Shown here: positions 35,837 through 45,552 of the stretch, piece by piece | How positions within the stretch are numbered: the stretch's first letter is position 1 | Layout: the number at the start of each line of letters is the position of its first letter | NCBI RefSeq assembly: GCF_001411495.1 | Contig: NZ_CP012982.1 | Coordinates: 2,232,001-2,296,000, forward strand | Source: Burkholderia cepacia ATCC 25416 | GTDB lineage: Bacteria; Pseudomonadota; Gammaproteobacteria; Burkholderiales; Burkholderiaceae | DNA length: 64,000 nt | Direction of reading: 5' to 3' | Program-made: the position numbers and the translations under genes | The notes under the pieces: generated by a model | Told to the model about the DNA's origin: nothing | The model's input: the letters and a program-made list of their open reading frames with translations, nothing else | Databases searched by the model: none

Positions 35837-37258
35837 CTAACCGTCCTGCCGCTGCCGGGCCGCGAGCGTCCCGATGGTCTCCATCGCGTGCTCGACGGCC
35901 GGTGTCCACGGCCGGCCGTAATTGAGCCGAAGATAGCGGCGGAATCCGCCGGTTGCGGAAAAGATCGGCCCCGGCGCGATGCTGACGCCGTTTTCCATCG
36001 CATCGTCGAACAGGTGCATCGCATCGACGCGCGGCGGCAGTTCGATCCACAGGAAATACCCGCCGTGCGGCGCGAACACTTCGGTGCCGTCCGGGAAATA
36101 CGTCTGCACGGCCGCCAGCATCTGCGCCTGGTGCGCGGCGAGATTGCGGCGCAGCTTGCGCAGGAAGCGGTCGTACGCACCGTCGCGCAGGTAGTTCGAA
36201 ATCGCCATCTGCGCGGGCACGTCGGCCGCCGGCGCGCTCGCGCCTCTTGCCTGACGGATCTGCCGCACGTAGCGTCCGGCCGCGACCCAGCCGATCCGGA
36301 ACCCGGGCGCGAGGCATTTCGAGAACGAACCGCAATGCAGGACGAGCCCGCTGTCGTCATACAGTTTGGCCGGGCGCGTGGGTGCCGTTCCGAAATGCAG
36401 CTCGCCATAGACGTCATCCTCGATCAGCGGCACGCCGCGCGCGGTGAGCAGGTCGATCAGCTCGCGCTTGCGCTCGTCGGTCAGCGTCGCGCCGGTCGGG
36501 TTGTGGAACGACGTCATGAACCAGCATGCCCGCACCGGATGCGTATCGAGCGCCGTTTCGAGCGCATCGAGATCGAGGCCGGTGCGCGGATCGACCGGAA
36601 TCTCGACGGCCTTCAGGTGCAGGCGCTGCACGGCCTCGAGGGCCGCGTGGAATGCCGGTCGCTCGATCGCGACGATATCGCCCGGGCGGGTCAGTGCCTG
36701 CAGGCTGAGCGTCAGCGCGTCGAGCGCGCCGGTCGTGATGACGATCTCGTCCATCGGCAACGCCGCGCCTGCGTTCAGGTAGCGCAGCGCGATCTGGCGG
36801 CGCAGCGTGTCGTAGCCGGGCGGCAAGCCGGACAGTAGCGCCGTGCGATCCATGTTGCGGGCCGCCGACGCCATCGCGCGCCACAGGCTGCTCATCGGAA
36901 ACAGGGAATAACTGGCGAAGGCCGAGCCGAGCGGAACGATCTCGTCGCGTTTGAGCGAGTCGAGCAGGCGGAACAGCACATCGTCGTCGCCGGTTGGTTC
37001 GGCGGCCGGCTTGCGCGGCGGATCGTGGGCGAACCGCACGCGCTTGTCTTCGAGGTTCGCAACGAAATAACCGGATCGGGCCCGCGCGACGATCAGACCC
37101 TCGCCTTCGAGCGCGTAGTACGCGCGAAACACGGTGGACGGGCTCACGCCATACACGCGGCAGGCCATGCGCACGGTGGGGATGCGCGCACCGGGCGGCA
37201 GGTCGCCGCGGTGGATTGCGTCGGCGATCGTTCGTGCGAGCACAGCGTATCGCTTCAT
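35837..37258 (-). CDS. MocR-type (GntR-aminotransferase) regulator
   Basis: The 473-residue protein has an N-terminal GntR HTH (about residues 10-70, with MACRVYGVSPSTVFRAYYALEGEG by position) fused to a fold-type I aminotransferase domain (about 110-465). PLP contacts include the ASKVGS-type motif GSFSKCLAPGFRIGW (about 325-339, Lys at about 329) and SFHNPTGATLT (about 260-270). MocR proteins are regulators that sense PLP or an amine. The start at ATG 37258 is consistent with the GntR domain; longer frames are Arg-rich. The target is probably a nearby divergent gene, but none is certain. Confidence 0.87.
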   Translation of the reverse strand: MKRYAVLARTIADAIHRGDLPPGARIPTVRMACRVYGVSPSTVFRAYYALEGEGLIVARARSGYFVANLEDKRVRFAHDPPRKPAAEPTGDDDVLFRLLDSLKRDEIVPLGSAFASYSLFPMSSLWRAMASAARNMDRTALLSGLPPGYDTLRRQIALRYLNAGAALPMDEIVITTGALDALTLSLQALTRPGDIVAIERPAFHAALEAVQRLHLKAVEIPVDPRTGLDLDALETALDTHPVRACWFMTSFHNPTGATLTDERKRELIDLLTARGVPLIEDDVYGELHFGTAPTRPAKLYDDSGLVLHCGSFSKCLAPGFRIGWVAAGRYVRQIRQARGASAPAADVPAQMAISNYLRDGAYDRFLRKLRRNLAAHQAQMLAAVQTYFPDGTEVFAPHGGYFLWIELPPRVDAMHLFDDAMENGVSIAPGPIFSATGGFRRYLRLNYGRPWTPAVEHAMETIGTLAARQRQDG

Positions 37259-37528
37259 GCCAGCCCTCCGCCCGATCGGGGCCTTGCCGAAAAAAGAGTA
37301 GCACGGCACCCGTCGCGTGCAAGCGCGCCCCCAATTGCTGATCCGCATGTTTTTGCCGGGCTCTGATTCTTTTCTTTCGTCTGACAAGCCGGCATGCTCT
37401 CGAGCAATCTGCGTTCCCGATGTCCGACCGACCGGAATCGACGCTGCCCGACGGCGGATTCCAGGCCCGCGCACATCCTGCGCGGGACCTTTTCTGCGGC
37501 GTCACAACCTTGCCCGGAATCATTCAGC

Positions 37529-38941
37529 GTGAAATTGAAGACTCTCGTCGCCGGCCTCGTGGCCGGCATCGCCCTCAACCTGTCGAGCGGCATCGCAACG
37601 GCCGCCTGCATCAGCAATCCCGCCGCCCAGCCGAACGCGACGTTCCCCGCCGCACTGACCGGCAAGCTCGTCTACCACAGCTACGTGAAGTACGGCGACG
37701 GCACGAGCCAGCTGTTCCTCTACGACTTCTCGGCCCATACGCTGACGCAACTGAGCAAGAGCACGTGGGGTATCACCGATCCGATGAACGGCGTGTTCAG
37801 CCCCGACGGCAAGTGGCTCGCGTTCATGGGCATCAGCAACGGCGCATGGAACGTGTTCATGCTGCAACTCGGCGCCGGTACGCCGCCCGTCAACCTGACG
37901 AACAGCACGGGCGCCACGCGCAACGAGGATCCGAAGTTCAGCGCCGACGGCAAGACGCTCGTGTTCAAGCAGAACGGCGACGTCAAGCAGGCGACGCTGT
38001 CGTACACGAGCGCGGGCCCGGTGTTTACGTCGGTCGTGAGCCTGACGAACGCGCCGGCCGGCGCCGAGTATTCGATGCCGTATCTCGCGCCCGATTCGAG
38101 CGCCGTGTACTACGCGACGGGCACCGGCGCGAACATGGGGCTGATGAAGCGCACGCTCGCGACCGGCGCGACCGCGACGTTCGACAATCCGGCCGGGCTG
38201 CAGACGTACTACCCGATCGTGCGTGCGGACGGCATGGTGTTCTACGCGCGCTGGAAAGACAGCGGCCAGGCCGACCAGATCTATACGAAGACCGCGGACC
38301 CGGCGTCGACGCCGAACGCGTTGCCGATCAACGACTGCGTGAGCAACAACTCGGATCCGGCACCGGTGAACGGCACGAACTACGTGTTCTTCTCGTCGAC
38401 GACGGCGGGCGGTTATCAGCTCTACGTCGGTGACGTGACGACCGGCCAGCGCTGGAGCCTGTCGCCATTCGGCGTGAATGCCGACACGACGAAGGCCAAG
38501 CTCGGGGCGAGCTATTACGGCGGCCCGGCCGCCGCGCAGCCGGTGCTGCTGTCGCAGGGGCATCCGGCCGCTGCGTCGGCGAGCTACAACGCGTCGCTCA
38601 CGCCGGACAAGGCGTTCGACGGCAACACCACGGGCACGCGCTGGGATTCGCCGGAAGGCGCCGGTGTCGGTTCGCAATGGATCTCCGTGGATCTCGGCGC
38701 GGTGAAGCGCATCGATCACGTCGATCTGTACTGGGATGCGGGCGCGCTCGCTTATCAGATCCAGACGTCGAACGACAACGCCAACTGGACGACGATCTAT
38801 TCGACGAGCAACGGCGGTTCATATACCCACGTCACGCTGCCGAATCTCAACGGCAGCGGTCGTTACGTGCGGATGCTCGGCACGAAGCGCGCGACGCAGT
38901 GGGGATACTCGCTCTACGAAATGCAGGTGTGGGGATCGTAA
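37529..38941 (+). CDS. Exported beta-propeller/discoidin protein
   Basis: The 470-residue protein starts at GTG 37529, giving a signal peptide (about 25 residues, ending ATA). The middle part (about 45-330) holds repeats of the TolB/PD40 type (FSPDGKWLAFMG, FSADGKTLVFKQNG, IVRADGMVFYAR) forming a beta-propeller. The last 140 residues form an F5/8 type C (discoidin) domain: AFDGNTTGTRWDSPEG and DLGAVKRIDHVDLYWD are diagnostic. Discoidin domains bind carbohydrate or phospholipid, so this may be a secreted glycan-binding or lectin-like protein. A strong terminator follows. Enzymatic activity is not evident. Confidence 0.78.
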   Translation: MKLKTLVAGLVAGIALNLSSGIATAACISNPAAQPNATFPAALTGKLVYHSYVKYGDGTSQLFLYDFSAHTLTQLSKSTWGITDPMNGVFSPDGKWLAFMGISNGAWNVFMLQLGAGTPPVNLTNSTGATRNEDPKFSADGKTLVFKQNGDVKQATLSYTSAGPVFTSVVSLTNAPAGAEYSMPYLAPDSSAVYYATGTGANMGLMKRTLATGATATFDNPAGLQTYYPIVRADGMVFYARWKDSGQADQIYTKTADPASTPNALPINDCVSNNSDPAPVNGTNYVFFSSTTAGGYQLYVGDVTTGQRWSLSPFGVNADTTKAKLGASYYGGPAAAQPVLLSQGHPAAASASYNASLTPDKAFDGNTTGTRWDSPEGAGVGSQWISVDLGAVKRIDHVDLYWDAGALAYQIQTSNDNANWTTIYSTSNGGSYTHVTLPNLNGSGRYVRMLGTKRATQWGYSLYEMQVWGS

Positions 38942-38950
38942 GCGCAAAAG

Positions 38951-38978
38951 AAAAAACGGCCTTCGAGGCCGTTTTTTT
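38951..38978 (+). terminator. Rho-independent terminator after the discoidin protein gene
   Basis: Arms AAAAACGGCCT (38952-38962) and AGGCCGTTTTT (38966-38976) with a TCG loop, continuing into T at 38977-38978. Confidence 0.9.
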
Positions 38979-39000
38979 CATGCGTCGATCATAGCGACGC

Positions 39001-40026
39001 TCACGCATGCAGCACATGCGCCGGGAAGGCGGGGCCGGCGCTCGCCGCGCCTTGCGCGAGCGGCGCGACCTGCTTGCGGCGCTCCCTTGTCGGCGCGACG
39101 CCGAACGCGTCGCGATAGCTCTTGCTGAAATGGCACGCCGACTGGAACCCGCACGCCATCGTGATGTGCATGATCGACATGTCGGTCTGCAGCAGCAGTT
39201 CGCGCGCGCGGCGCAGCCGCAGCGTCAGGTAGTAGTGCGTCGGCGTCATGCCGAGGTGTTCGCGGAACAGGCGCTGCAGTTGCCGCTGCGACATGTTCGC
39301 GAGCCGCGCGAGCTCCTCGCGCGACAGCGGCTCCTCGATGTTGTTCTCCATCAGCGAGATCACTTCGAACAGCGACTTGTTCGCCGAGCCGAGGCGCGCG
39401 ACGAGCGGCATGCGTTGCTGCGCGCTCGTGTCGCGCACGTGTTCGACGATGAACTGCTCGGCGATCTGCGTGACGCGCGCGGTGCCCACGCGCGCGGCGA
39501 TCAGGTTCAGCATCATGTCGAGCGGCGCGACGCCGCCCGTGCACGTGATGCGGTCGCGGTCGATCACGAACAGTTCCTTCAGGAAGCGCGTATCCGGAAA
39601 CTCCTCCTTCAGCGCCGACATGTTCTCCCAGTGGATCGCGCATGCGTAGCCCGCGAGCAGCCCCGACTTCGCGAGCGCATAGGTGCCCGTGCACAGGCTG
39701 CCGAGCGGGATGCCCGCGCGTGCGAAGCGGCGCAGCGTCGACAGATGAGCGGGCGTGGTCGCGCGTTGCACGTCGACGCCGCCGCACACGAACACGATGT
39801 CGGGCTGCCCCACGCATTCGGCCGGTCCCGTATCGACCGTCAGGCCGTTGCTCGCGGTGACCGGGCCGCCTTCCGGGCTGATGACCGACCAGCGGTAGAG
39901 CGGCTGGCCGCTCAGGTAGTTCGCCATCCGAAGCACCTCGATCGCATTGGTGAACGCGATCATCGTGAAATTCGGTAACGGCATGAACGCGAAGTGGGAC
40001 AGCGACGCTGTGCGGTCGGGGGACAT
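39001..40026 (-). CDS. gbdR: GlxA-type AraC regulator, probable GbdR
   Basis: The 341-residue regulator has an N-terminal DJ-1/PfpI-like domain (about residues 10-180) with the SLCTGTYALAKSG elbow, and a C-terminal AraC HTH domain (about 235-320, ARLANMSQRQLQRLFREHLG and MACGFQSACHFSKSYRDAFG by position). In Pseudomonas GbdR of this architecture senses glycine betaine and dimethylglycine and activates gbc, dgc and sox genes. The assignment rests on architecture and on its divergent position next to glyA and the betaine operon. AGGAAGCTCCCC precedes the ATG. Confidence 0.85.
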   Translation of the reverse strand: MSPDRTASLSHFAFMPLPNFTMIAFTNAIEVLRMANYLSGQPLYRWSVISPEGGPVTASNGLTVDTGPAECVGQPDIVFVCGGVDVQRATTPAHLSTLRRFARAGIPLGSLCTGTYALAKSGLLAGYACAIHWENMSALKEEFPDTRFLKELFVIDRDRITCTGGVAPLDMMLNLIAARVGTARVTQIAEQFIVEHVRDTSAQQRMPLVARLGSANKSLFEVISLMENNIEEPLSREELARLANMSQRQLQRLFREHLGMTPTHYYLTLRLRRARELLLQTDMSIMHITMACGFQSACHFSKSYRDAFGVAPTRERRKQVAPLAQGAASAGPAFPAHVLHA

Positions 40027-40471
40027 GGGGAGCTTCCTGAAATCTCTAATAGCTATAGGCCCGGGGCACGGATCGGGCTGCGGTATTGTGTGAGCCAGCG
40101 CAACAAGCGTGCCATACGGCTAAACCCTAGCTCCATACGTTGTATGGCTGAAAGCCGCATGCTGCACTGCACCGTATTCGTGAGGCAGTGCACCCCGACC
40201 GGGCGGCAATCGCACCGCCGGCGTGCCTGTTCACAGGTGAACCGCCGACGGCGATTTGCTTGGTCATCCGAAAAAGCACGACCGGTCACTTGTATAAAAC
40301 GGACGCGGATGGCGGAAAAGGCAAAGAACGCGTCTAAATTCATCAATCCGCCGAAAATCCGAACGACAAGAATAGAGCCGTCGGCAGCCTTGTACGGGAC
40401 GAGCGGGAAACCCAGGCAGGGCGGGCCTTGAGCTTCGGTTTCAGCCCCTTATTCTTCGTCACGGACGCACT
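40027..40471. other. Divergent control region gbdR-glyA
   Basis: The 445 bases separate gbdR and glyA and must contain promoters for both. An inverted repeat (40163-40192) is listed separately. No ORF here is convincing and I see no riboswitch-like fold. Confidence 0.5.
40163..40192. promoter_or_regulatory. Inverted repeat in the gbdR-glyA control region
   Basis: TGCACTGC (40163-40170) and GCAGTGCA (40185-40192) form a perfect 8-base inverted repeat with a 14-base spacer, centred about 150 bases from gbdR. It could be a regulator-binding site; which regulator is unknown. Confidence 0.4.
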
Positions 40472-41746
40472 ATGTCGAACACCCAGCCTTTCTTCTCGCA
40501 GTCCCTTGCCGAGCGCGACGCGCCGGTGCGCAGCGCCATCCTGAAGGAACTCGAGCGTCAGCAGTCGCAGGTCGAGCTGATCGCGTCGGAAAACATCGTG
40601 TCGCGTGCCGTGCTCGAGGCGCAGGGCTCGGTGCTGACCAACAAGTACGCGGAAGGCTATCCCGGCAAGCGCTACTACGGTGGCTGCGAGTTCGCGGACG
40701 AAGTCGAGGCGCTGGCGATCGAGCGCGTCAAGAAGATCTTCAATGCCGGTTATGCGAACGTGCAGCCGCACTCGGGCGCGCAGGCGAACGGTTCGGTCAT
40801 GCTCGCGCTGGCCAAGCCGGGTGACACGGTGCTCGGCATGTCGCTGGATGCCGGCGGCCACCTGACGCACGGCGCGAAGCCGGCGCTGTCGGGCAAGTGG
40901 TTCAACGCGGTCCAGTACGGCGTGAACCGCGACACGATGCTGATCGACTACGACCAGGTCGAAGCGCTCGCACACGAACACAAGCCGAACCTGATCATCG
41001 CCGGCTTCTCGGCATACCCGCGCGCGCTCGACTTCGCGCGCTTCCGCGCGATCGCCGACAGCGTCGGCGCGAAGCTGATGGTCGACATGGCGCACATCGC
41101 CGGCGTGATCGCCGCGGGCCGCCACGCGAACCCGGTCGAGCATGCGCACGTCGTCACGTCGACCACCCACAAGACGCTGCGCGGCCCGCGCGGCGGCTTC
41201 GTGCTGACCAACGACGAGGACATCGCGAAGAAGATCAACTCGGCCGTGTTCCCCGGCCTGCAGGGCGGCCCGCTGATGCACGTGATCGCCGGCAAGGCGG
41301 TGGCGTTCGGCGAAGTGCTGCATGCGGACTTCAAGACCTACATCGACAACGTGCTCGCGAACGCCCAGGCGCTCGGCGAAGTGCTGAAGGCGGGCGGCGT
41401 CGATCTCGTCACCGGCGGCACCGACAACCACCTGCTGCTGGTCGACCTGCGCCCGAAGGGCCTGAAGGGTGCGCCGGTCGAACAGGCGCTGGAGCGCGCG
41501 GGCATCACCTGCAACAAGAACGGCATTCCGTTCGACACCGAGAAGCCGACCGTCACGTCGGGCATCCGCCTCGGCACGCCGGCCGGCACGACGCGCGGCT
41601 TCGGCGTCGCGGAGTTCCGCGAGGTGGGCCGCCTGATCCTGGAAGTGTTCGACGCGCTGCGCGCGAACCCGGAAGGCGACCACGCCACCGAACAGCGCGT
41701 GCGCCGCGAGATCTTCGCGTTGTGCGAACGCTTCCCGATCTACTGA
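40472..41746 (+). CDS. glyA: Serine hydroxymethyltransferase
   Basis: The 424-residue fold-type I PLP enzyme interconverts serine and glycine with tetrahydrofolate. The [17 protein letters not shown] segment (about residues 34-50) and the [16 protein letters not shown] motif (about 227-242, with the PLP Lys) are intact. At this location it is the betaine-pathway copy: demethylation yields glycine and one-carbon units that this enzyme turns into serine. A second housekeeping copy is expected elsewhere in the genome. It leads the operon of betaine genes on the plus strand. Confidence 0.95.
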   Translation: MSNTQPFFSQSLAERDAPVRSAILKELERQQSQVELIASENIVSRAVLEAQGSVLTNKYAEGYPGKRYYGGCEFADEVEALAIERVKKIFNAGYANVQPHSGAQANGSVMLALAKPGDTVLGMSLDAGGHLTHGAKPALSGKWFNAVQYGVNRDTMLIDYDQVEALAHEHKPNLIIAGFSAYPRALDFARFRAIADSVGAKLMVDMAHIAGVIAAGRHANPVEHAHVVTSTTHKTLRGPRGGFVLTNDEDIAKKINSAVFPGLQGGPLMHVIAGKAVAFGEVLHADFKTYIDNVLANAQALGEVLKAGGVDLVTGGTDNHLLLVDLRPKGLKGAPVEQALERAGITCNKNGIPFDTEKPTVTSGIRLGTPAGTTRGFGVAEFREVGRLILEVFDALRANPEGDHATEQRVRREIFALCERFPIY

Positions 41747-41777
41747 TCCGACCGACCCGACAATACTGGAGCCACTC

Positions 41778-42749
<972 letters not shown>

Positions 42750-42891
42750 GCGCCGCGAACGCCGGACCGCCTCACCCGCAGCGATTCAACAACAAAAATC
42801 GGGACGTGCCCGCGCAAGCCGCGCGGGCACGCGGACGATGTCGCGCCCGCGCATTGAGCCGCGCGACCCATTTCCTCACGGAGTCACCACG

Positions 42892-43425
42892 ATGCAACCG
42901 CAACTGCCGATCAACGTCGATCCCGATACCGGCGTCTGGACCACCGACGCGCTGCCGATGCTGTACGTGCCGCGTCACTTCTTCACGAACAACCACGTCG
43001 CGGTCGAGGAAGCGCTCGGCGTCGAAGCGTATGCCGAGATCCTCTACAAGGCCGGCTACAAGTCCGCTTACCACTGGTGCGACAAGGAAGCGAAGCTGCA
43101 CGGCCTGACCGGCATGGCCGTGTTCGAGCACTACCTGAAGCGCCTGTCGCAGCGCGGCTGGGGCCTGTTCTCGATCATCGAGGCCGATCCGGCCGGCGCG
43201 CGCGCGAAGATCGAGCTGCGCCACTCGTCGTTCGTGCTCCAGCAGCCGGGCAAGGAAGGCAAGCTCTGCTACATGTTCGCGGGCTGGTTCGCCGGCGCGA
43301 TGGACTGGGTCAACGACACGACGCCGGAAGGCAAGGGCGCACCGCGTGCGCAATCGAAGGAAGTGCAGTGCGCGGCCGAGCATCACGACCACTGCATCTT
43401 CGAAGTGTCGCCGATCGCGCACTGA
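42892..43425 (+). CDS. DUF5943-type protein of the betaine operon
   Basis: The 177-residue protein starts at ATG 42892 after CACGGAGTCACC. It shows a V4R/4-vinyl-reductase-like layout: LYKAGYKSAYHWCDKEA (about residues 48-64), then FVLQQPGKEGKLCYMFAGWFAGAMDW and a C-terminal QCAAEHHDHCIFEVSP, with Cys and His residues that could bind a metal or small ligand. Homologues sit directly upstream of dgcA in Pseudomonas, where the role is undefined. It has no signal peptide. I recall the family as DUF5943 but cannot verify it here. Confidence 0.78.
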   Translation: MQPQLPINVDPDTGVWTTDALPMLYVPRHFFTNNHVAVEEALGVEAYAEILYKAGYKSAYHWCDKEAKLHGLTGMAVFEHYLKRLSQRGWGLFSIIEADPAGARAKIELRHSSFVLQQPGKEGKLCYMFAGWFAGAMDWVNDTTPEGKGAPRAQSKEVQCAAEHHDHCIFEVSPIAH

Positions 43426-43485
43426 TTCAACGCTACAGAACAACACCCGCAACACGAGACATTCGAACGCCAGAGGTCGCCAGCG

Positions 43486-45549
43486 ATGCGTTATCCCCAC
43501 CTGTTCAAACCCATGCAGCTGAACCAGCTGACGCTGCGCAACCGGATCGTCAGCACCGCGCATGCGGAGGTGTATGCCGAGCCGGGCGGCCTGCCGGGCG
43601 ACCGCTATATCCGCTACTACGAAGAGAAGGCGAAGGGTGGCGTCGGCCTCGCGATCTGCGGCGGGTCGAGCCCGGTGTCGATCGACAGCCCGCAGGGCTG
43701 GTGGAAATCGGTGAACCTGTCGACCGACAAGATCATCGATCCGCTCACGCGTCTTGCCGACACGATGCACAAGCACGGCGCGAAGATCATGATCCAGGCG
43801 ACGCACATGGGCCGCCGCTCGTCGTTCCACGGCGAGCACTGGCCGCACCTGATGTCGCCGTCGGGCGTGCGCGAACCCGTGCACCGCGGTAACGCGAAGA
43901 TCATCGAGATCGAGGAAATCCGCCGCATCATCGGCGATTTCGCGGCGGCCGCGAAGCGCGTGAAGGCGGCCGGCATGGACGGCATCGAAATCTCGGCCGC
44001 CCACCAGCACCTGATCGACCAGTTCTGGAGCAAGCGTTCGAACCACCGCACCGACGAATGGGGCGGCAGCCTGGAAAACCGCTTGCGCTTCGGCATCGAA
44101 GTGCTGACGGCCGTGCGCGAGGCGGTCGGCAAGGATTTCTGCGTCGGCCTGCGCATGTGCGGCGACGAATTCCACGAGGACGGCCTCGATCACGAAGCGC
44201 TGAAGGAAATCGCGCAGGCGATGTCGGAGACGGGCCTGATCGACTACCTGAGCGTGGTCGGCTCGGGCGGCGATACGCACAACACGATCGCCAACTGCAT
44301 GCCGCCGATGGCACTGCCGCCGGAGCCGTTCGTGCACCTCGCGGCCGGCATCAAGTCGGTCGTGAAGATTCCGGTGATGCATGCGCAGAGCATCCGCGAC
44401 GCGGGCCAGGCCGAGCGCCTGCTCGCGACCGGCATGATCGACCTGGTCGGCATGACGCGCGCGCAGATCGCCGATCCGCACATGGTGATCAAGATCCGCG
44501 ACGGCCGCGAAGACGAAATCAAGCAGTGCGTCGGCGCGAACTACTGCATCGACCGCCAGTACAACGGCCTCGACGTGCTGTGTATTCAAAACGCCGCGAC
44601 GTCGCGCGAAGCGACGATGCCGCACATCATCGAGAAGTCGCGCGGCCCGAAGCGCAAGGTCGTGGTGGTCGGCGCGGGCCCGGCGGGCCTCGAGGCGGCG
44701 CGTGTCGCGAAGCTGCGCGGCCACGACGTGGTGCTGTTCGAGAAGAACGCCGAAGTGGGCGGCCAGGTGATGATCGCCGCGAAGGCGCCGCAGCGCGAAC
44801 AGATGTCGGGGATCATCCGCTGGTTCGACATGGAAACGAAGCGCCTCGGCGTCGATCGCCGCCTCGGCGTGGCCGCCGACGAGAAGATGATCATGGCCGA
44901 GAAGCCGGACATCGTCGTGCTCGCGACGGGCGGGTCGAGCTTCACGTGGCAGGTGCCGGGCTGGGGCGTGGCCGAGGGCCTCGCCGTCAGCTCGTGGGAC
45001 ATCCTGACCGGCAAGGTCGAGCCGAAGCAGAACGTGCTGCTGTTCGACGGCGTGAGCACGCATGCCGGCGCGGGCGTGGCCGACTTCATGGCGAGCCGCG
45101 GCTCGAAGGTCGAGGTCGTGACGCCGGACGTGAAGGTCGCCGACGATTGCGGCGGTACGACGTTCCCGATCTTCTATCGCCGCCTGTATGCGTTCGGTGT
45201 GATCCCGACGCCGAACACGATGCTCGATCGCGTCTATGAAGAGGACGGCAAGCTGATCGCCGTGCTGCGCAACGAGTACACGGAAGAACTCGAAGAGCGC
45301 GCCGTCGACCAGGTGGTGATCGAGAACGGTTCGTCGCCGAACGACGAGCTGTACTGGAAGCTCAAGCCGGAATCGGTGAACCGCGGCCAGATCGATCCGC
45401 ACACGCTGTTCGCGGCCGAGCCGCAGCCGTGCCTGTCGGAAGAACTCGGCAACGGCCGTTTCCTGCTGTTCCGTGTCGGCGACTGCATCTCGATGCACAA
45501 CGTCCACGGTGCGATCTACGACTCGCTGCGTCTCGTGAAGGATTTCTAA
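43486..45549 (+). CDS. dgcA: Dimethylglycine demethylase subunit DgcA
   Basis: The 687-residue protein belongs to the trimethylamine-dehydrogenase/old yellow enzyme family. The N-terminal FMN barrel (about residues 1-370) carries ISAAHQHLIDQFWSKRSNHRTDEWGGS (by position about 166-192). Cys residues of a 4Fe-4S site lie at CVGANYC and LCIQN (about 346-366). The second half has an NAD/FAD-binding fold starting VVVVGAGPAGLEAARVAKLRG (by position about 390-410). With DgcB it demethylates dimethylglycine to sarcosine, releasing formaldehyde and passing electrons to ETF. dgcB follows after three bases. Confidence 0.92.
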   Translation: MRYPHLFKPMQLNQLTLRNRIVSTAHAEVYAEPGGLPGDRYIRYYEEKAKGGVGLAICGGSSPVSIDSPQGWWKSVNLSTDKIIDPLTRLADTMHKHGAKIMIQATHMGRRSSFHGEHWPHLMSPSGVREPVHRGNAKIIEIEEIRRIIGDFAAAAKRVKAAGMDGIEISAAHQHLIDQFWSKRSNHRTDEWGGSLENRLRFGIEVLTAVREAVGKDFCVGLRMCGDEFHEDGLDHEALKEIAQAMSETGLIDYLSVVGSGGDTHNTIANCMPPMALPPEPFVHLAAGIKSVVKIPVMHAQSIRDAGQAERLLATGMIDLVGMTRAQIADPHMVIKIRDGREDEIKQCVGANYCIDRQYNGLDVLCIQNAATSREATMPHIIEKSRGPKRKVVVVGAGPAGLEAARVAKLRGHDVVLFEKNAEVGGQVMIAAKAPQREQMSGIIRWFDMETKRLGVDRRLGVAADEKMIMAEKPDIVVLATGGSSFTWQVPGWGVAEGLAVSSWDILTGKVEPKQNVLLFDGVSTHAGAGVADFMASRGSKVEVVTPDVKVADDCGGTTFPIFYRRLYAFGVIPTPNTMLDRVYEEDGKLIAVLRNEYTEELEERAVDQVVIENGSSPNDELYWKLKPESVNRGQIDPHTLFAAEPQPCLSEELGNGRFLLFRVGDCISMHNVHGAIYDSLRLVKDF

Positions 45550-45552
45550 AAG

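Noticed and set aside
40027..40471. Glycine riboswitch upstream of glyA
   Set aside because: I looked for the paired aptamer pattern and found no matching conserved segments.
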